64,000 nt of DNA from Mesobacillus maritimus (lineage in GTDB: Bacteria; Bacillota; Bacilli; Bacillales; Cytobacillaceae): NCBI RefSeq assembly GCF_019749255.1, contig NZ_JACWFH010000001.1, positions 113,714 to 177,713 on the forward strand. The letters are read 5' to 3'. Every line of letters starts with the position of its first letter. Position 1 is the stretch's first letter. Shown here piece after piece: positions 17,330-27,295 of the stretch. The translations under genes and the position numbers were made by a program. The notes beneath the pieces are model-generated. The model ran no database searches and had not been told where the DNA came from. It saw only the letters and a program-made list of their open reading frames with translations.

Positions 17330-17990
17330 AAATGTGGGTAAAGAAGGTCGGTGCGAATAGAAAGATGATTTGCGTGAATAGAAGGGTGGAAAGTGCGAAT
17401 TGAAGTGGAATTGCGCGAATAGAACCTCGATATTAGTGAATAGAAAAGGTCGATGCGAATAGAAAGGTGATTTGCGTGAATAGAAGGGTGGAAAGTGCGA
17501 ATTGAAGTGGAAATTGCGCGAATAGAACCTCGATATTAGTGAATAGAAAAGGTCGGTGCGAATAGAAAGATGATTTGCGCGAATAGAAGGGTGTAAAGTG
17601 TGAATAGAAATGGAGTTTGCACGGATAGAACCTCAATAAAGGTGAATAGAAAAGGTCGGTGTGAATAGAAAGATGATTTTCGTGAATAGAAGGGTGTAAA
17701 GTGCGAATAGAAATGGAGTTTGCACGGATAGAACCTCAATAAAGGTGAATAGAAAAGGTCGGTGCGAATAGAAAGATGATTTGCGTGAATAGCAGGGTGG
17801 AAAGTGCGAATAGAAATGGAGTTTGCGCGAATAGAACCTCAATAAAGGTGAATAGAAAAGGTCGGTGCGAATAGAAAGGTGATCTGCGTGAATAGAAGGA
17901 TGTAAAGTGCGAATAGAAATGGAGTTTGCGCGAATAGAACCCTAAAAATGGTGGATAGAAACCGCTATGGTGCGAATAGAAATGAGCATT
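17330..17990. repeat. Minisatellite: six 103-bp units each built of five ~21-bp subrepeats
   Basis: The marker GGTCG recurs at 17346, 17448, 17551, 17654, 17757 and 17860, a spacing of 102, 103, 103, 103 and 103. Inside a unit the core GCGAATAGAA or GTGAATAGAA recurs every 21 bases. In the fifth unit it lies at 17766, 17787, 17808, 17829 and 17850, then 19 bases to the next unit. The array decays after 17973. A 103-base period is not a multiple of three, so the short open frames that run through it on the minus strand shift from unit to unit and are not genes. Confidence 0.95.
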
Positions 17991-18111
17991 CCTCTGCTTA
18001 AGCATCTAAACTCATTTAGTGGACTATTGTTGGGCAAACTTTCCTTCATGTTATCAGCACGTTCGGAAATAATAATATGGCAAAGATATTGGAAAGGGAG
18101 GAGGCAGCTAT

Positions 18112-18300
18112 ATGGGCCAAAACCGACAATTTCGTGCAGGACAAAAGGCACCTAATAATGGTGTCTATATTGAAATCGGTGAAACAGGAAGCAATGTGAC
18201 CAATCCTCAAAAAATTAAATTAAATGCAGGAGATTATTTTCCGGAAAATTCTAATCACAACAGACTATGGACGTACCACAAAATCCATAGACATACCTAG
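18112..18300 (+). CDS. yjzC: YjzC family small protein
   Basis: The 62 residues match the YjzC family through the segments FRAGQKAPNNGVYIEIGETG and SNHNRLWTY. GGGAGG precedes the ATG. Function is unknown. In B. subtilis the gene also lies just downstream of the arginine operon, supporting the call by synteny. It sits between the minisatellite and an intergenic repeat. Confidence 0.9.
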   Translation: MGQNRQFRAGQKAPNNGVYIEIGETGSNVTNPQKIKLNAGDYFPENSNHNRLWTYHKIHRHT

Positions 18301-18301
18301 A

Positions 18302-18480
18302 AAAGCGGAAGCGCCCTGTTTAGCGGCGTATAGCCTGGAGCTTCCACCTGAGATAAAGGATAAAGGAAACACGAAGAACCGTAGGTGATTCGATGTTGAC
18401 TTATCGGAGGATGGTAAGCGAAGGACACTAGCCGCTAGGGTGCTGAAGCTAGACAAAGAAAAGCGGAAGTGCCCTGTTTT
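18302..18480. repeat. Dispersed Bacillaceae intergenic repeat, second type, plus a fragment
   Basis: The element runs from AAAAGCGGAAGCGCCCTGTT to GGGTGCTGAAGCTAGACA (about 18302-18456) and folds into a long imperfect hairpin whose outer arms include TTTAGCGGC and GCCGCTAGG. A fragment of another copy (AAAAGCGGAAGTGCCCTGTT) follows at 18459. I recall this element as common in Bacillaceae intergenic DNA. The minus-strand open frame through it is not a gene. Confidence 0.7.
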
Positions 18481-18502
18481 TGCGACTTAGGCAATAAAAA
18501 AG

Positions 18503-18534
18503 TAAAGCCATCCGGCTAGGATGGCTTTATTTTT
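18503..18534 (+). terminator. Terminator upstream of clpB
   Basis: TAAAGCCATCC (18503-18513) pairs with GGATGGCTTTA (18519-18529), followed by TTTTT. It probably ends transcription from yjzC. Confidence 0.85.
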
Positions 18535-18562
18535 AGTTTACACAAAGATATAATAATATAAA

Positions 18563-18579
18563 GGTCAAAAATGGTCAGA
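18563..18579 (+). promoter_or_regulatory. CtsR operator of clpB
   Basis: GGTCAAA-AAT-GGTCAGA matches the CtsR heptad consensus RGTCAAA-NAN-RGTCAAA with one mismatch. It lies 18 bases before the chosen start, where it would block RNA polymerase. No CIRCE (HrcA) element is visible. Confidence 0.85.
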
Positions 18580-18597
18580 ATAAAAGGAGGAGCTTCG

Positions 18598-21201
18598 GTG
18601 GATATAAACAGGATGACCGAAAAACTTCAACAAGCTGTTTTTCAGGCACAGTCATTGGCTGCTGAAAACCATCATCAGGAAGTAGATGACGTCCATTTAT
18701 TTCTTACAATGCTTAATCAAGAAGAAAGTCTGGCTCGTACTATTCTAGAGAGGCTTGGAGAAGACGTTGAAGCGTATAAAAAGGATTTAACAGTTGCCCT
18801 ACATAAAAAACCACAAGTATCAGGAAGTGGAACAGAGGCTGGAAAATTGTATATCACCTCTAACTTACAGCAACTGTTAGTACATGCAGAACAAGAAATG
18901 AAGCAGTTTCAAGATGAGTTCCTTTCAGCTGAACATATTGTACTAGCTTTGCAACAAGCAAAGTTAACGGATGCGAACAGACTTTTACTATCGAATAAAA
19001 TTAGTCGAGAAAAGCTTTTATCGGTTATTAAAGATATAAGGGGGAATCAACGAGTGACCTCTCAAAATCCTGAGGCAGGTTATGATGCCTTAAAAAAATA
19101 TGGCAGAGATTTAGTGGAAGAAGCTAGAAATGGGAAAATGGATCCAGTCATTGGTCGGGACAGCGAAATTCGCAACGTCATCAGGATCCTTTCACGAAAG
19201 ACAAAAAACAATCCCGTTTTAATCGGAGAGCCGGGAGTTGGGAAAACGGCGATAGTGGAAGGGCTTGCCCAAAGAATTGTTAGACGTGATGTTCCGGAAG
19301 GTTTGAAAGACAAGTCTATTTTTTCACTGGATATTGGTGCTTTAATTGCAGGGGCAAAATTTAGAGGAGAGTTTGAAGAAAGATTAAAAGCCGTTTTAAA
19401 TGAATTAAAAAAGAGTGAAGGGAAAATCCTCCTGTTTATTGATGAACTCCACACAATTGTGGGGGCAGGAAAAACAGAAGGAGCAATGGATGCAGGCAAT
19501 ATGTTAAAACCAATGCTTGCAAGAGGAGAACTTCATTGCATTGGTGCAACCACTTTAGATGAACATCGGAAATATATTGAAAAAGATCCCGCTTTAGAGA
19601 GAAGATTTCAACAAGTCCTTGTACAGGAACCAAATGTGGAAGACACCATTTCGATCTTAAGGGGACTGAAGGAAAGGTTTGAAATCCATCATGGGGTCAA
19701 TATCCATGATCGAGCAATTGTTGCCGCCTCCACTCTTTCAGATCGATATATTACCGACCGTTTTCTTCCTGATAAAGCAATCGACCTTGTTGATGAAGCT
19801 TGTGCCATGATTCGTACAGAAATTGATTCAATGCCAAACGAGCTTGATGAAGTGACTCGTCGCGTTATGCAGTTGGAAATTGAAGAAGCAGCACTCCAAA
19901 AGGAAAAGGATGAAGCTAGCAAAGAAAGATTAGTGACCCTTCAAAAGGAGCTTGCCAATTTAAGAGAAACTGCTGGTGTAATGAAAGGGAAATGGGAAAA
20001 AGAAAAAGAGGATATCCAAAAGGTCCGGTTAAAGAGGGAAACTCTTGAAAAGTTAAGACATGAACTAGAAAAGGCAGAAAATGAATATGATTTGAATCGA
20101 GCTGCTGAACTTAGGCACGGCCGTATACCTGCATTGGAAAATGAACTAAAGGAAATTGAACTGCGGGTAACGGACGGAGATAAGGAAGACAGACTTCTTC
20201 GTGAGGAAGTGACAGAAGAAGAAATTGCTTCTATTGTGGCAAGGTGGACGGGCATTCCTGTAACAAAGCTGGTTGAGGGAGAGAGAGAAAAACTACTCCG
20301 CTTAGAAACAATTCTCCAAAAGCGCGTGGTTGGTCAAGATGAAGCCGTTTCACTTGTTTCTGATGCGGTTCTTAGGGCAAGAGCGGGGATTAAGGATCCG
20401 AACAAACCGATTGGGTCTTTTATCTTCCTAGGTCCGACAGGAGTTGGAAAAACCGAATTGGTTAAAACGCTGGCTGAAGCATTATTTGACAGTGAAGAAC
20501 AACTGATACGACTGGATATGTCAGAGTACATGGAAAAACACACGGTTTCAAAATTAATAGGAGCACCTCCTGGTTATGTTGGCTATGAAGAAGGTGGTCA
20601 ATTGACCGAAGCAGTGAGAAGGAAGCCATATTCAGTTATTTTATTTGATGAAATTGAAAAGGCACATCCAGAGGTATTTAATATCTTACTTCAAATGCTT
20701 GATGATGGACGAATTACTGATTCTCAAGGTCGGACAGTGGACTTTAAAAATACGGTCATCATTATGACTTCAAATATTGGCTCACACTTCTTACTTGAAC
20801 AATCTGATTTTGAAGCAGGAATTAAGGAGGAAGCTAGAGAAAATGTAATGGGACAACTTCGCAACCACTTCCGTCCGGAGTTTCTAAATCGCATTGATGA
20901 GATTATCTTATTTAAACCACTTCAGATCAATGAAATAAAAGAAATTGTTGTGAAACTATTGGACGAATTGCAGCATAGACTAAAAGACCAGAACATACAG
21001 ATAACCATTAGCGAAGAGGCTAAGGAATTTATCGCCGTTAACGGGTTTGACCCTGTTTATGGTGCAAGACCATTGAAACGATATATACAAAGAAATGTGG
21101 AAACGAAACTAGCGAGGGATATTATTGCTGGAAAAATTCGTGAAAAGAGTCATATTGAAATATCTATTACCGACGGTCAAGTGGACATGGTGGTCAAATA
21201 A
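18598..21201 (+). CDS. clpB: ClpB disaggregase (Hsp100)
   Basis: ClpB is an ATP-driven hexameric disaggregase that works with DnaK. The N-terminal Clp repeat domain covers residues 5-145. The first AAA+ module has Walker A GEPGVGKT at 210-217. A coiled-coil middle domain spans about 400-525. The second module has GPTGVGKT at 612-619. The middle domain separates it from ClpC/ClpE. The GTG at 18598 is chosen because AGGAGG lies seven bases upstream. The ATG at 18571 lies inside the CtsR operator. The length of 867 residues is normal. B. subtilis lacks clpB, so this gene is an addition to the otherwise B. subtilis-like order. Confidence 0.96.
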   Translation: MDINRMTEKLQQAVFQAQSLAAENHHQEVDDVHLFLTMLNQEESLARTILERLGEDVEAYKKDLTVALHKKPQVSGSGTEAGKLYITSNLQQLLVHAEQEMKQFQDEFLSAEHIVLALQQAKLTDANRLLLSNKISREKLLSVIKDIRGNQRVTSQNPEAGYDALKKYGRDLVEEARNGKMDPVIGRDSEIRNVIRILSRKTKNNPVLIGEPGVGKTAIVEGLAQRIVRRDVPEGLKDKSIFSLDIGALIAGAKFRGEFEERLKAVLNELKKSEGKILLFIDELHTIVGAGKTEGAMDAGNMLKPMLARGELHCIGATTLDEHRKYIEKDPALERRFQQVLVQEPNVEDTISILRGLKERFEIHHGVNIHDRAIVAASTLSDRYITDRFLPDKAIDLVDEACAMIRTEIDSMPNELDEVTRRVMQLEIEEAALQKEKDEASKERLVTLQKELANLRETAGVMKGKWEKEKEDIQKVRLKRETLEKLRHELEKAENEYDLNRAAELRHGRIPALENELKEIELRVTDGDKEDRLLREEVTEEEIASIVARWTGIPVTKLVEGEREKLLRLETILQKRVVGQDEAVSLVSDAVLRARAGIKDPNKPIGSFIFLGPTGVGKTELVKTLAEALFDSEEQLIRLDMSEYMEKHTVSKLIGAPPGYVGYEEGGQLTEAVRRKPYSVILFDEIEKAHPEVFNILLQMLDDGRITDSQGRTVDFKNTVIIMTSNIGSHFLLEQSDFEAGIKEEARENVMGQLRNHFRPEFLNRIDEIILFKPLQINEIKEIVVKLLDELQHRLKDQNIQITISEEAKEFIAVNGFDPVYGARPLKRYIQRNVETKLARDIIAGKIREKSHIEISITDGQVDMVVK

Positions 21202-21232
21202 AAAAAGTCATCCTATTTTAGGATGACTTTTT
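21202..21232 (+). terminator. Terminator of clpB (bidirectional with yjzD)
   Basis: AAAAAGTCATCC (21202-21213) pairs with GGATGACTTTTT (21221-21232). A- and T-runs flank the stem, so it can serve both converging genes. Confidence 0.9.
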
Positions 21233-21241
21233 CATCTCAAA

Positions 21242-21436
21242 TTAATGAGATCCATGTTGGTCAGCAGGACCATCAGCAGGTAGCACTAATGGAATGATGA
21301 ATACCAAAATGGCTGATACGACTGTAAGAATGATTCCAGTTTGGAGGTCATACCCAACACCCATCATGGAGCCGGTTACATAAGTCAACATTTGAATCAA
21401 AAGGAATGTCCAAAATAAAGTCCAGAAATAACGCAT
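21242..21436 (-). CDS. yjzD: YjzD family small membrane protein
   Basis: About 64 residues with two hydrophobic helices, the first at FWTLFWTFLLIQMLTYVTGS and the second at GIILTVVSAILVFIIPLVLP, then a hydrophilic tail ending HGSH. It matches the YjzD (DUF2929) family and its conserved position after yjzC. The ATG at 21436 (MRYFW) is preferred over the GTG at 21445, since the ribosome site AGAGGTG overlaps the latter. Function unknown. Confidence 0.85.
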   Translation of the reverse strand: MRYFWTLFWTFLLIQMLTYVTGSMMGVGYDLQTGIILTVVSAILVFIIPLVLPADGPADQHGSH

Positions 21437-21618
21437 GATTTTCACCTCTACCCTGCAAAAGTTCTCATTTTATCTTACCATAATGTGAAAAATTAATAAA
21501 TAAAAATTAGCAACTATAAGACTAGCTTATCCTTCTCCACCGTAGGCTAATCCCCATTCATTTTGTCGAGAACCTCATACATTAATATGAACAAACTGTT
21601 TAAAGGAGTTTTGAGATA

Positions 21619-22353
21619 ATGGAGAACCGGAACTTCAGACTGGATACCGAATGGAATATGATACATTACCCGCACAGACCTAACGGTTTCGGTATCTTAA
21701 TTTTGGGAGACGAGAGGCATTTTGTTGATAGCCAAAACAGTTTTTGGACGCAAAATGAAGGAAAACGCAAACTTCTTCATGATTTTAAAGAAGCTGGATA
21801 TACCATATTTTATTCGAATTTATTCGGAATGAATTGGGGAAGCCAAAATGCAGTAGATCTAGCAGCACGATTATGTGCACATATCCGCCGGTCCGAAATC
21901 TTGAACGATAAAATACATGTATTTGCAGAAGGAATGGGCGCACTTACTGCATTGAAACTATTGAAAAGAGAGAAAAGAATTCGTTCACTATTATTACTAA
22001 ATCCTGTGCTTTCTTTAAACAAGCACTTGGAACAGGAAAAAGAGCATAAATTTTTCTATAAAAAGTTGTTACAGGAATTAGCTATAGCCTACCAATTGGA
22101 ACCAAAAGAAGTCACAAAGTATCTTTCCGAACAAGAGGATTTCCCTCATATACCTGCAGAAATACCTATGAAGGTAATCCATGTGCTTTCTGGAAATCGT
22201 GCCTATAAGCAATCTATGTTATTAAAAGAGTTCAGCCAAACATGGAAGGAGCAGAAGGTTAACTTCAATGTACTTTATATGGTCCCTGAAAAGAAACCAC
22301 AAATAGGAATACAAACGGTTCAGTTCTTTAATAAACATGAACAGGACCTTTAA
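21619..22353 (+). CDS. yjaU: YjaU-like protein, alpha/beta-hydrolase fold
   Basis: A 244-residue protein whose middle, with the segment HVFAEGMGALTALKLL, resembles the nucleophile elbow of alpha/beta hydrolases. The usual Gly-x-Ser-x-Gly is AEGMGA here, so the Ser nucleophile is replaced and catalysis is doubtful. The strand LLLLNPVLSL follows, as in the fold. Position between yjzD and yjaV matches yjaU of B. subtilis. Function unknown. Confidence 0.7.
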   Translation: MENRNFRLDTEWNMIHYPHRPNGFGILILGDERHFVDSQNSFWTQNEGKRKLLHDFKEAGYTIFYSNLFGMNWGSQNAVDLAARLCAHIRRSEILNDKIHVFAEGMGALTALKLLKREKRIRSLLLLNPVLSLNKHLEQEKEHKFFYKKLLQELAIAYQLEPKEVTKYLSEQEDFPHIPAEIPMKVIHVLSGNRAYKQSMLLKEFSQTWKEQKVNFNVLYMVPEKKPQIGIQTVQFFNKHEQDL

Positions 22354-22418
22354 ACCAGGTGCAATAATTTTCAGCTAATGTCATAGGATACATTGAAGAT
22401 GTATCAGGGGGATTGTAT

Positions 22419-23303
22419 ATGAATAAGGCAATTATTATTGGCGCATTTGGTTTTTTAGGGTACAGTGTTTGCCGCGTTATGCTTGATGAGGGAATAGAGG
22501 TAAATGCAATTTCTGTAGGTAAGAAGTTTCCTAATGTTATTGAAGAAAAGCGAATGCAAATTGGCAGAAATGCCAATTTTCTTGAGGGCGATCTTTTGAT
22601 AAATGAAGATAAAATGGAACAAATTCCGGTGATCATCCCATTTTGTGATTTTTATATGCTAGAAGAGGAAGAACTACTGTTTGAGCATCACTTTCTTCAG
22701 GAAGAGCTATTATCATTAACTCCGGAGAATCATCCAATAACCTTGTTGCTTCCTGAGCAACTTGGTTACGAAGACTCCTTTGAAATCGAGCCGCTAGCTA
22801 AGCTTAAGCAGAATTTATCTACAAAGGGTTTCTTACTCAAAGAAGTCCTAGTCCCAACCTTATATGGTCCGTGGCAACCCGAAGGTTGTTTTTTTCAGCA
22901 ACTCCTTTCTTTAGGTGAAGATACAATTAACGTTCCAACTTTGAACAAAAGAGAATGTACTAGTGATGCAATTTATATAGCTGATGCAGCATCCTTGGTT
23001 AGAGATTTGCTGGAAGAGGACCAGGAGGGAAAGTTTGTTTTACGAAGCGGCGAAAATAATAGTTGGAGAAAATGCTTGAAGAGCATATATGATAGCTTAT
23101 TTAATTCAAAGCTAAGTAAAGTGGAAGGAAAATGTATAACGAATCTCGAAAACATGAAAAATATGAACTCGCCCTTAGATCAGGTACAAAAGTTGAGTAG
23201 AGAATACGATGTAGTCTATGTAAAAGAACCAATGGACATCTTAGAGGGACTGGAAAAACAACGGAACCACCATTTACGTCTATCAAGAGGGAATCAGGTT
23301 TAA
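22419..23303 (+). CDS. yjaV: YjaV-like NAD(P)-binding (SDR/epimerase-type) protein
   Basis: The N-terminus MNKAIIIGAFGFLGYSVC is a Rossmann-type nucleotide-binding segment with a GxxGFLG-like pattern. The body resembles a degenerate extended SDR with the phrase PTLYGPWQPEG, as in nucleotide-sugar epimerases. The catalytic Tyr-x3-Lys is not obvious. AGGGGGA lies six bases before the ATG at 22419. It sits between yjaU and med as in B. subtilis. Function unknown. Confidence 0.7.
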   Translation: MNKAIIIGAFGFLGYSVCRVMLDEGIEVNAISVGKKFPNVIEEKRMQIGRNANFLEGDLLINEDKMEQIPVIIPFCDFYMLEEEELLFEHHFLQEELLSLTPENHPITLLLPEQLGYEDSFEIEPLAKLKQNLSTKGFLLKEVLVPTLYGPWQPEGCFFQQLLSLGEDTINVPTLNKRECTSDAIYIADAASLVRDLLEEDQEGKFVLRSGENNSWRKCLKSIYDSLFNSKLSKVEGKCITNLENMKNMNSPLDQVQKLSREYDVVYVKEPMDILEGLEKQRNHHLRLSRGNQV

Positions 23304-23430
23304 AGTGTGAAAACCCTTTTCAAATGAATGGTTAAAAAGTAAAATTAATAATATACACATTATAGGCGAACAGAAAAAGCCAGCTACTATTATTTCCAAG
23401 TCACGGATGCAATAAAAGGAGTTGCAGCAA

Positions 23431-24381
23431 ATGTTGAAACGTTTTGGGCTTATTTTGTTTAGCCTGCTATTGTTGGGAGGGTGCGGACAACCTCTTGCAA
23501 CAGGAAAAATTGAAAAAGTGGGCCTACTCGTTCCTGAAACAATTAACGATCAAGTCTGGGGTACCGAGGGTTACCGAGGGTTATTGCGAATTCAATCCCG
23601 TTTTAATATTGATGTTTTTTATAAAGAAGGAATGAAATCCGAAGCTTTAGTCGAAGCCGCAGTAAAAGAATTTGATGACAACGGTGTTAACCTCATCTAT
23701 GGTCATGGGAACGAGTATGCTGAATACTTTAATCATATTTCAGAGAAATATCCAGATATCCATTTTATCAGTTTTAATGGCGATGCCAAAAATGAAAATA
23801 CCACAAGTTTAAATTTTGATGCGTATGCGATGGGGTTTTTTGGCGGCATGGTTGCAGCACATATGACGCAATCAAATCATCTTGGTGTCATTGCGGCTTT
23901 TGAATGGCAGCCAGAAGTAGAAGGCTTCTATGAAGGAGCAACGTTTTATAACAATGACACTGAAGTGGAAATTCATTATGTTGGACATTGGGATCATGAT
24001 GAAAAGGCATTGGAAATTCTCGACAGATTACTCTCAAGAGGAGCTGACGTGATTTACCCAGCGGGCGATGGCTATAATATTCCAATTATTGAACGGGTAA
24101 AAGAAAAAGGTTTGTTTGTAATTGGGTATGTTTCTGATCAATCAGATTTGGGGGAGTCTACAGTGCTAACTAGTACGGTTCAGCATGTAGATGTCCTTTA
24201 TGAACTAGTTGCTTCAAAATATAATGAAGAGAATTTAGAACCAGGAAATTTATATTTCGATATACCTGATGGAGTGATTTCCCTTGGGGAGTTCAGTCCT
24301 AATGTTGATCCTGAATTTAGGGAAGTCATGCACCAGCATATGAACACCTATAAAGCGACTGGTAAATTACCCAATGAGTAA
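23431..24381 (+). CDS. med: Med, BMP-family lipoprotein, positive regulator of comK
   Basis: The N-terminus MLKRFGLILFSLLLLGGCGQ is a lipoprotein signal with the lipobox LGGC. The rest is a periplasmic-binding-type basic membrane protein fold (segments VGLLVPETINDQVWG, GHGNEYAEYF, AMGFFGGMVAA, GVIAAFEWQPEVEGFYEG). In B. subtilis Med raises comK transcription, and purine-nucleoside-binding relatives exist. The ATG at 23431 has AAAGGAG nine bases upstream. B. subtilis has comZ directly after med, but no such gene is found here. Confidence 0.88.
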   Translation: MLKRFGLILFSLLLLGGCGQPLATGKIEKVGLLVPETINDQVWGTEGYRGLLRIQSRFNIDVFYKEGMKSEALVEAAVKEFDDNGVNLIYGHGNEYAEYFNHISEKYPDIHFISFNGDAKNENTTSLNFDAYAMGFFGGMVAAHMTQSNHLGVIAAFEWQPEVEGFYEGATFYNNDTEVEIHYVGHWDHDEKALEILDRLLSRGADVIYPAGDGYNIPIIERVKEKGLFVIGYVSDQSDLGESTVLTSTVQHVDVLYELVASKYNEENLEPGNLYFDIPDGVISLGEFSPNVDPEFREVMHQHMNTYKATGKLPNE

Positions 24382-24464
24382 AGTGATTGGGCTGCGGGCA
24401 TTTGAATTGCTGCAGCCTTTTTTTATTTCCTTAGAGGTCATAGCTGCTGAATAAGCACTTATAC

Positions 24465-24761
24465 CTACTTTTTTAGAAATTGGTCGAATAAAGGTTTAAT
24501 TTTACTGAACATCGGTTTTAATTGTTTGGCGGTACCTACAAGGGAATCAATATGCATCAGAATTTCCTCTAAGTTTACTTGATTCAGGAGATTGTCTTCT
24601 GCTGGTGTTTCTGTTGCCCTTTTTTCATCTTCAACATGATGTTTGTTTCGACTTGAACCAAACATTAAACGATCAAAAGGGTGTTGTTCATTCTTCCCGG
24701 TCTCTATTGTGTTTGGGCTATCGGTTTCTGTTTGGATACTTTCATCTTTATCATAATCCAT
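24465..24761 (-). CDS. Hypothetical 98-residue protein (position of yjzB)
   Basis: The first 60 residues are acidic and low in hydrophobic residues. The last 38 residues (NLEEILMHIDSLVGTAKQLK and on) look like an amphipathic helical tail seen in several small Bacillus spore-associated proteins. An AGGAGG-like site precedes the ATG. It lies on the minus strand between med and fabH, the place of yjzB in B. subtilis, but I cannot confirm homology. Function unknown. Confidence 0.65.
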   Translation of the reverse strand: MDYDKDESIQTETDSPNTIETGKNEQHPFDRLMFGSSRNKHHVEDEKRATETPAEDNLLNQVNLEEILMHIDSLVGTAKQLKPMFSKIKPLFDQFLKK

Positions 24762-24855
24762 TTTAGAACCTCCTTTTCATCATTCTCCTTTTGGTTTAGT
24801 TTATGTCGATAGGCAAGACACGGCATAGTCATTAGCGGAAACTAGGCAATTCCTG

Positions 24856-24902
24856 TTGCAGGTTTATACCAACATCTGATAAAATTAGTACCAGCTAATA
24901 AT
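24856..24902 (+). promoter_or_regulatory. fabH-fabF promoter with FapR operator
   Basis: ATTAGTACCAGCTAATAAT (24884-24902) matches the FapR inverted repeat ATTAGTACC-N-GGTACTAAT-like consensus at most positions. It overlaps the predicted start of a promoter with -35 TTGCAG (24856-24861) and -10 GATAAA (24878-24883). FapR represses fatty-acid genes and is released by malonyl-CoA. Confidence 0.8.
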
Positions 24903-24952
24903 ATTTGATATTAAAAAACAAAAGACAAGAGATATATAAAGGAGATGGCCCT

Positions 24953-25885
24953 ATGAATGCAGGGATAATTGGAGTTGGTCGTTTTATTCCAGAAAATATT
25001 GTTACCAATCTTGACCTTGAAAAACAAATGGATACTTCTGATGAATGGATTCGAACTAGAACCGGTATAGAAGAAAGAAGAATTGCCGGAGATGATATGG
25101 ATACATCAGGGTTAGGCTATCGTGCGGCAAAAAAAGCACTAGAAGCAGCGAACGTTGCACCAGAGGAAATAGACATGATATTGGTTGCGACTGTTACCCC
25201 AGATCAACCTTTTCCTAGTGTTGCGTGCATGCTTCAAGATAAATTAGGTGCTAAAAAGGCTGCGGCGATGGATGTTAGTGCTGCTTGTGCAGGTTTCATG
25301 TACGGAATGGTAACGGCAAAACAGTTTATTGAAACCGGAGTTTACAAGAATGTATTAATAGTAGGTGTGGAGAAATTATCTAAGGTAACCGATTGGGAGG
25401 ACCGAAATACAGCTGTCCTGTTTGGCGATGGTGCTGGAGCTGTAGTAATGGGACCTGTTAGCGAGGGGAAAGGTATTCTTTCCTTTGAATTGGGTTCTGA
25501 CGGATCTGGTGGTAAGTATCTTTACCAGGATACACATATAAGAATGAATGGCCGAGAGGTTTTTAAATTTGCTGTTAGACAAATGGGGGAAAGTAGTGTC
25601 AATGTCTTAGAAAAGGCAGGATTAACAAAGGAAGATGTTGATTTTCTCATTCCGCACCAAGCAAATATTCGGATTATGGAAGCTGCAAGGCAGCGTCTGG
25701 AGCTTCCTGTTGAAAAGATGTCAAAAACAGTTCATAAATATGGAAATACCTCTGCAGCTTCTATTCCCATTTCGATGGTTGAGGAACTAGAGGCAGGAAA
25801 GATTAAAGATGGAGATCTCATTGTCATGGTTGGGTTCGGAGGCGGTCTAACTTGGGGCGCTATAGCCATGCGTTGGGGAAAATAA
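24953..25885 (+). CDS. fabH: 3-oxoacyl-ACP synthase III FabH
   Basis: FabH starts fatty-acid synthesis by condensing acyl-CoA with malonyl-ACP. The catalytic triad appears as Cys112 in VSAACAGF, His in PHQANIRI and Asn in GNTSAASIP. It has 310 residues. AAAGGAGAT precedes the ATG at 24953. Frame sequence upstream of this ATG runs through the operator and is not protein. It pairs with fabF as in B. subtilis fabHA-fabF. Confidence 0.96.
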   Translation: MNAGIIGVGRFIPENIVTNLDLEKQMDTSDEWIRTRTGIEERRIAGDDMDTSGLGYRAAKKALEAANVAPEEIDMILVATVTPDQPFPSVACMLQDKLGAKKAAAMDVSAACAGFMYGMVTAKQFIETGVYKNVLIVGVEKLSKVTDWEDRNTAVLFGDGAGAVVMGPVSEGKGILSFELGSDGSGGKYLYQDTHIRMNGREVFKFAVRQMGESSVNVLEKAGLTKEDVDFLIPHQANIRIMEAARQRLELPVEKMSKTVHKYGNTSAASIPISMVEELEAGKIKDGDLIVMVGFGGGLTWGAIAMRWGK

Positions 25886-25912
25886 TCGTTCATCAAAAAG
25901 GAGATGACTTAA

Positions 25913-27154
25913 GTGGAAAAACGGAGAGTTGTGATTACTGGGATTGGGGCAGTGACCCCTGTAGGAAATGATGCTGAGACAACTTGGAAAAATATTCTCG
26001 CAGGAGTATCAGGCATTGGACCTGTAACGAGAGTTAACGCTGATGAGTATCCTGCCAAAGTTGCTGCTGAATTAAAAGATTTTAATATAGAAGATTTCGT
26101 TGATAGAAAAGAAGCAAGAAAGATGGATCGCTTTACTCATTATGCGGTGGCTGCTTCCTTAATGGCTGTAAAAGATGCAGATTTAGAAATCAATGAACAA
26201 AATGCTGAACGGGTTGGGGTTTGGATTGGATCTGGTATTGGTGGCATGGAGACGTTTGAACAACAGTATGAAAACTTCCAAAAACGAGGGTATCGTCGTG
26301 TAAGTCCTTTCTTCGTGCCCATGCTAATCCCAGATATGGCTACAGGTCAGGTCTCAATTAGTCTAGGGGCACGTGGATTTAATTCTTGTACTGTAACGGC
26401 ATGTGCAACAGGGACAAACTCTATTGGTGATGCATTCAAAGTCATCCAGCGTGGCGATGCTGACGTTATGGTTAGTGGTGGTGCCGAAGCTCCAATAACA
26501 AAAATGAGCTTTGCTGGCTTTTGTGCGAACACCGCACTTTCAACGAACCAAGATCCTTTGAAGGCAAGTCGTCCGTTTGATAAAAACCGTGATGGCTTTG
26601 TCATGGGAGAAGGCGCAGGGATTGTTGTCCTTGAAGACTTGGAACATGCATTAGCGAGAGGGGCAAAAATATACGCGGAAATCGTTGGCTACGGTGCAAC
26701 AGGGGATGCTTATCATATTACAGCACCTGCTCCTGAAGGAGAGGGTGGGGCACGTGCAATGAAAATGGCACTAAATGATGCAGGCTTAAATCCAGATGAA
26801 ATTGGCTATATTAATGCTCACGGAACTAGCACAGATTATAATGATAAGTTTGAAACAATGGCAATTAAGAAGGTGTTTGGTGAGCATGCATACAAAGTGG
26901 CTGTAAGCTCGACTAAATCAATGACAGGACACTTGCTAGGTGCCGCAGGTGGGATTGAAGCAATCTTCACAGCTTTAGCAATTAAAGAAGGAATGTTACC
27001 TCCTACAATCAATTATGAAACACCTGATCCAGATTGTGACCTTGATTATGTACCTAACGAAGCTCGTAAACAAGAAATTGAAGCGGCTATTAGTAACTCC
27101 CTCGGTTTTGGGGGACATAATGCCACGATTGCACTTAAGAAATATAATGAATAA
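25913..27154 (+). CDS. fabF: 3-oxoacyl-ACP synthase II FabF
   Basis: FabF elongates acyl-ACP chains. The nucleophile is Cys164 in TACATGTNS, with active-site His residues in NAHGTST and [10 protein letters not shown]. The protein is 413 residues from the GTG at 25913, which follows AAAGGAGATG. It is in one operon with fabH, 27 bases downstream. Confidence 0.97.
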   Translation: MEKRRVVITGIGAVTPVGNDAETTWKNILAGVSGIGPVTRVNADEYPAKVAAELKDFNIEDFVDRKEARKMDRFTHYAVAASLMAVKDADLEINEQNAERVGVWIGSGIGGMETFEQQYENFQKRGYRRVSPFFVPMLIPDMATGQVSISLGARGFNSCTVTACATGTNSIGDAFKVIQRGDADVMVSGGAEAPITKMSFAGFCANTALSTNQDPLKASRPFDKNRDGFVMGEGAGIVVLEDLEHALARGAKIYAEIVGYGATGDAYHITAPAPEGEGGARAMKMALNDAGLNPDEIGYINAHGTSTDYNDKFETMAIKKVFGEHAYKVAVSSTKSMTGHLLGAAGGIEAIFTALAIKEGMLPPTINYETPDPDCDLDYVPNEARKQEIEAAISNSLGFGGHNATIALKKYNE

Positions 27155-27162
27155 ATAGTACA

Positions 27163-27200
27163 TGGCCTTAAATCACATTGGTTTAAGGCCATTTTATTTG
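27163..27200 (+). terminator. Terminator of fabHF
   Basis: TGGCCTTAAA (27163-27172) pairs with TTTAAGGCCA (27182-27191), followed by TTTTATTT. Confidence 0.9.
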
Positions 27201-27295
27201 CACCTAAGTTTTCATGTTATTAACGATAAAATATTTATTACATAAACTAAAATGAGAAATTTGTTCAAAACTAGATTCCTTAGGGGGTGAGTGGT

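Noticed and set aside
17330..17990. Possible CRISPR array
   Set aside because: The repeats are contiguous variants of one motif with no unique spacers, and no cas genes are present.
17433..18005. Four overlapping minus-strand frames of 67-89 codons with FYSH/FYSR repeats
   Set aside because: They arise from the 103-bp array, shift frame from unit to unit, and have no ribosome sites.
17967..18155. Plus-strand frame of 62 codons before yjzC
   Set aside because: No ribosome site, partly in the decayed repeat array, and overlaps yjzC.
18265..18456. Minus-strand frame of 63 codons
   Set aside because: It lies entirely in the dispersed intergenic repeat and overlaps the end of yjzC.
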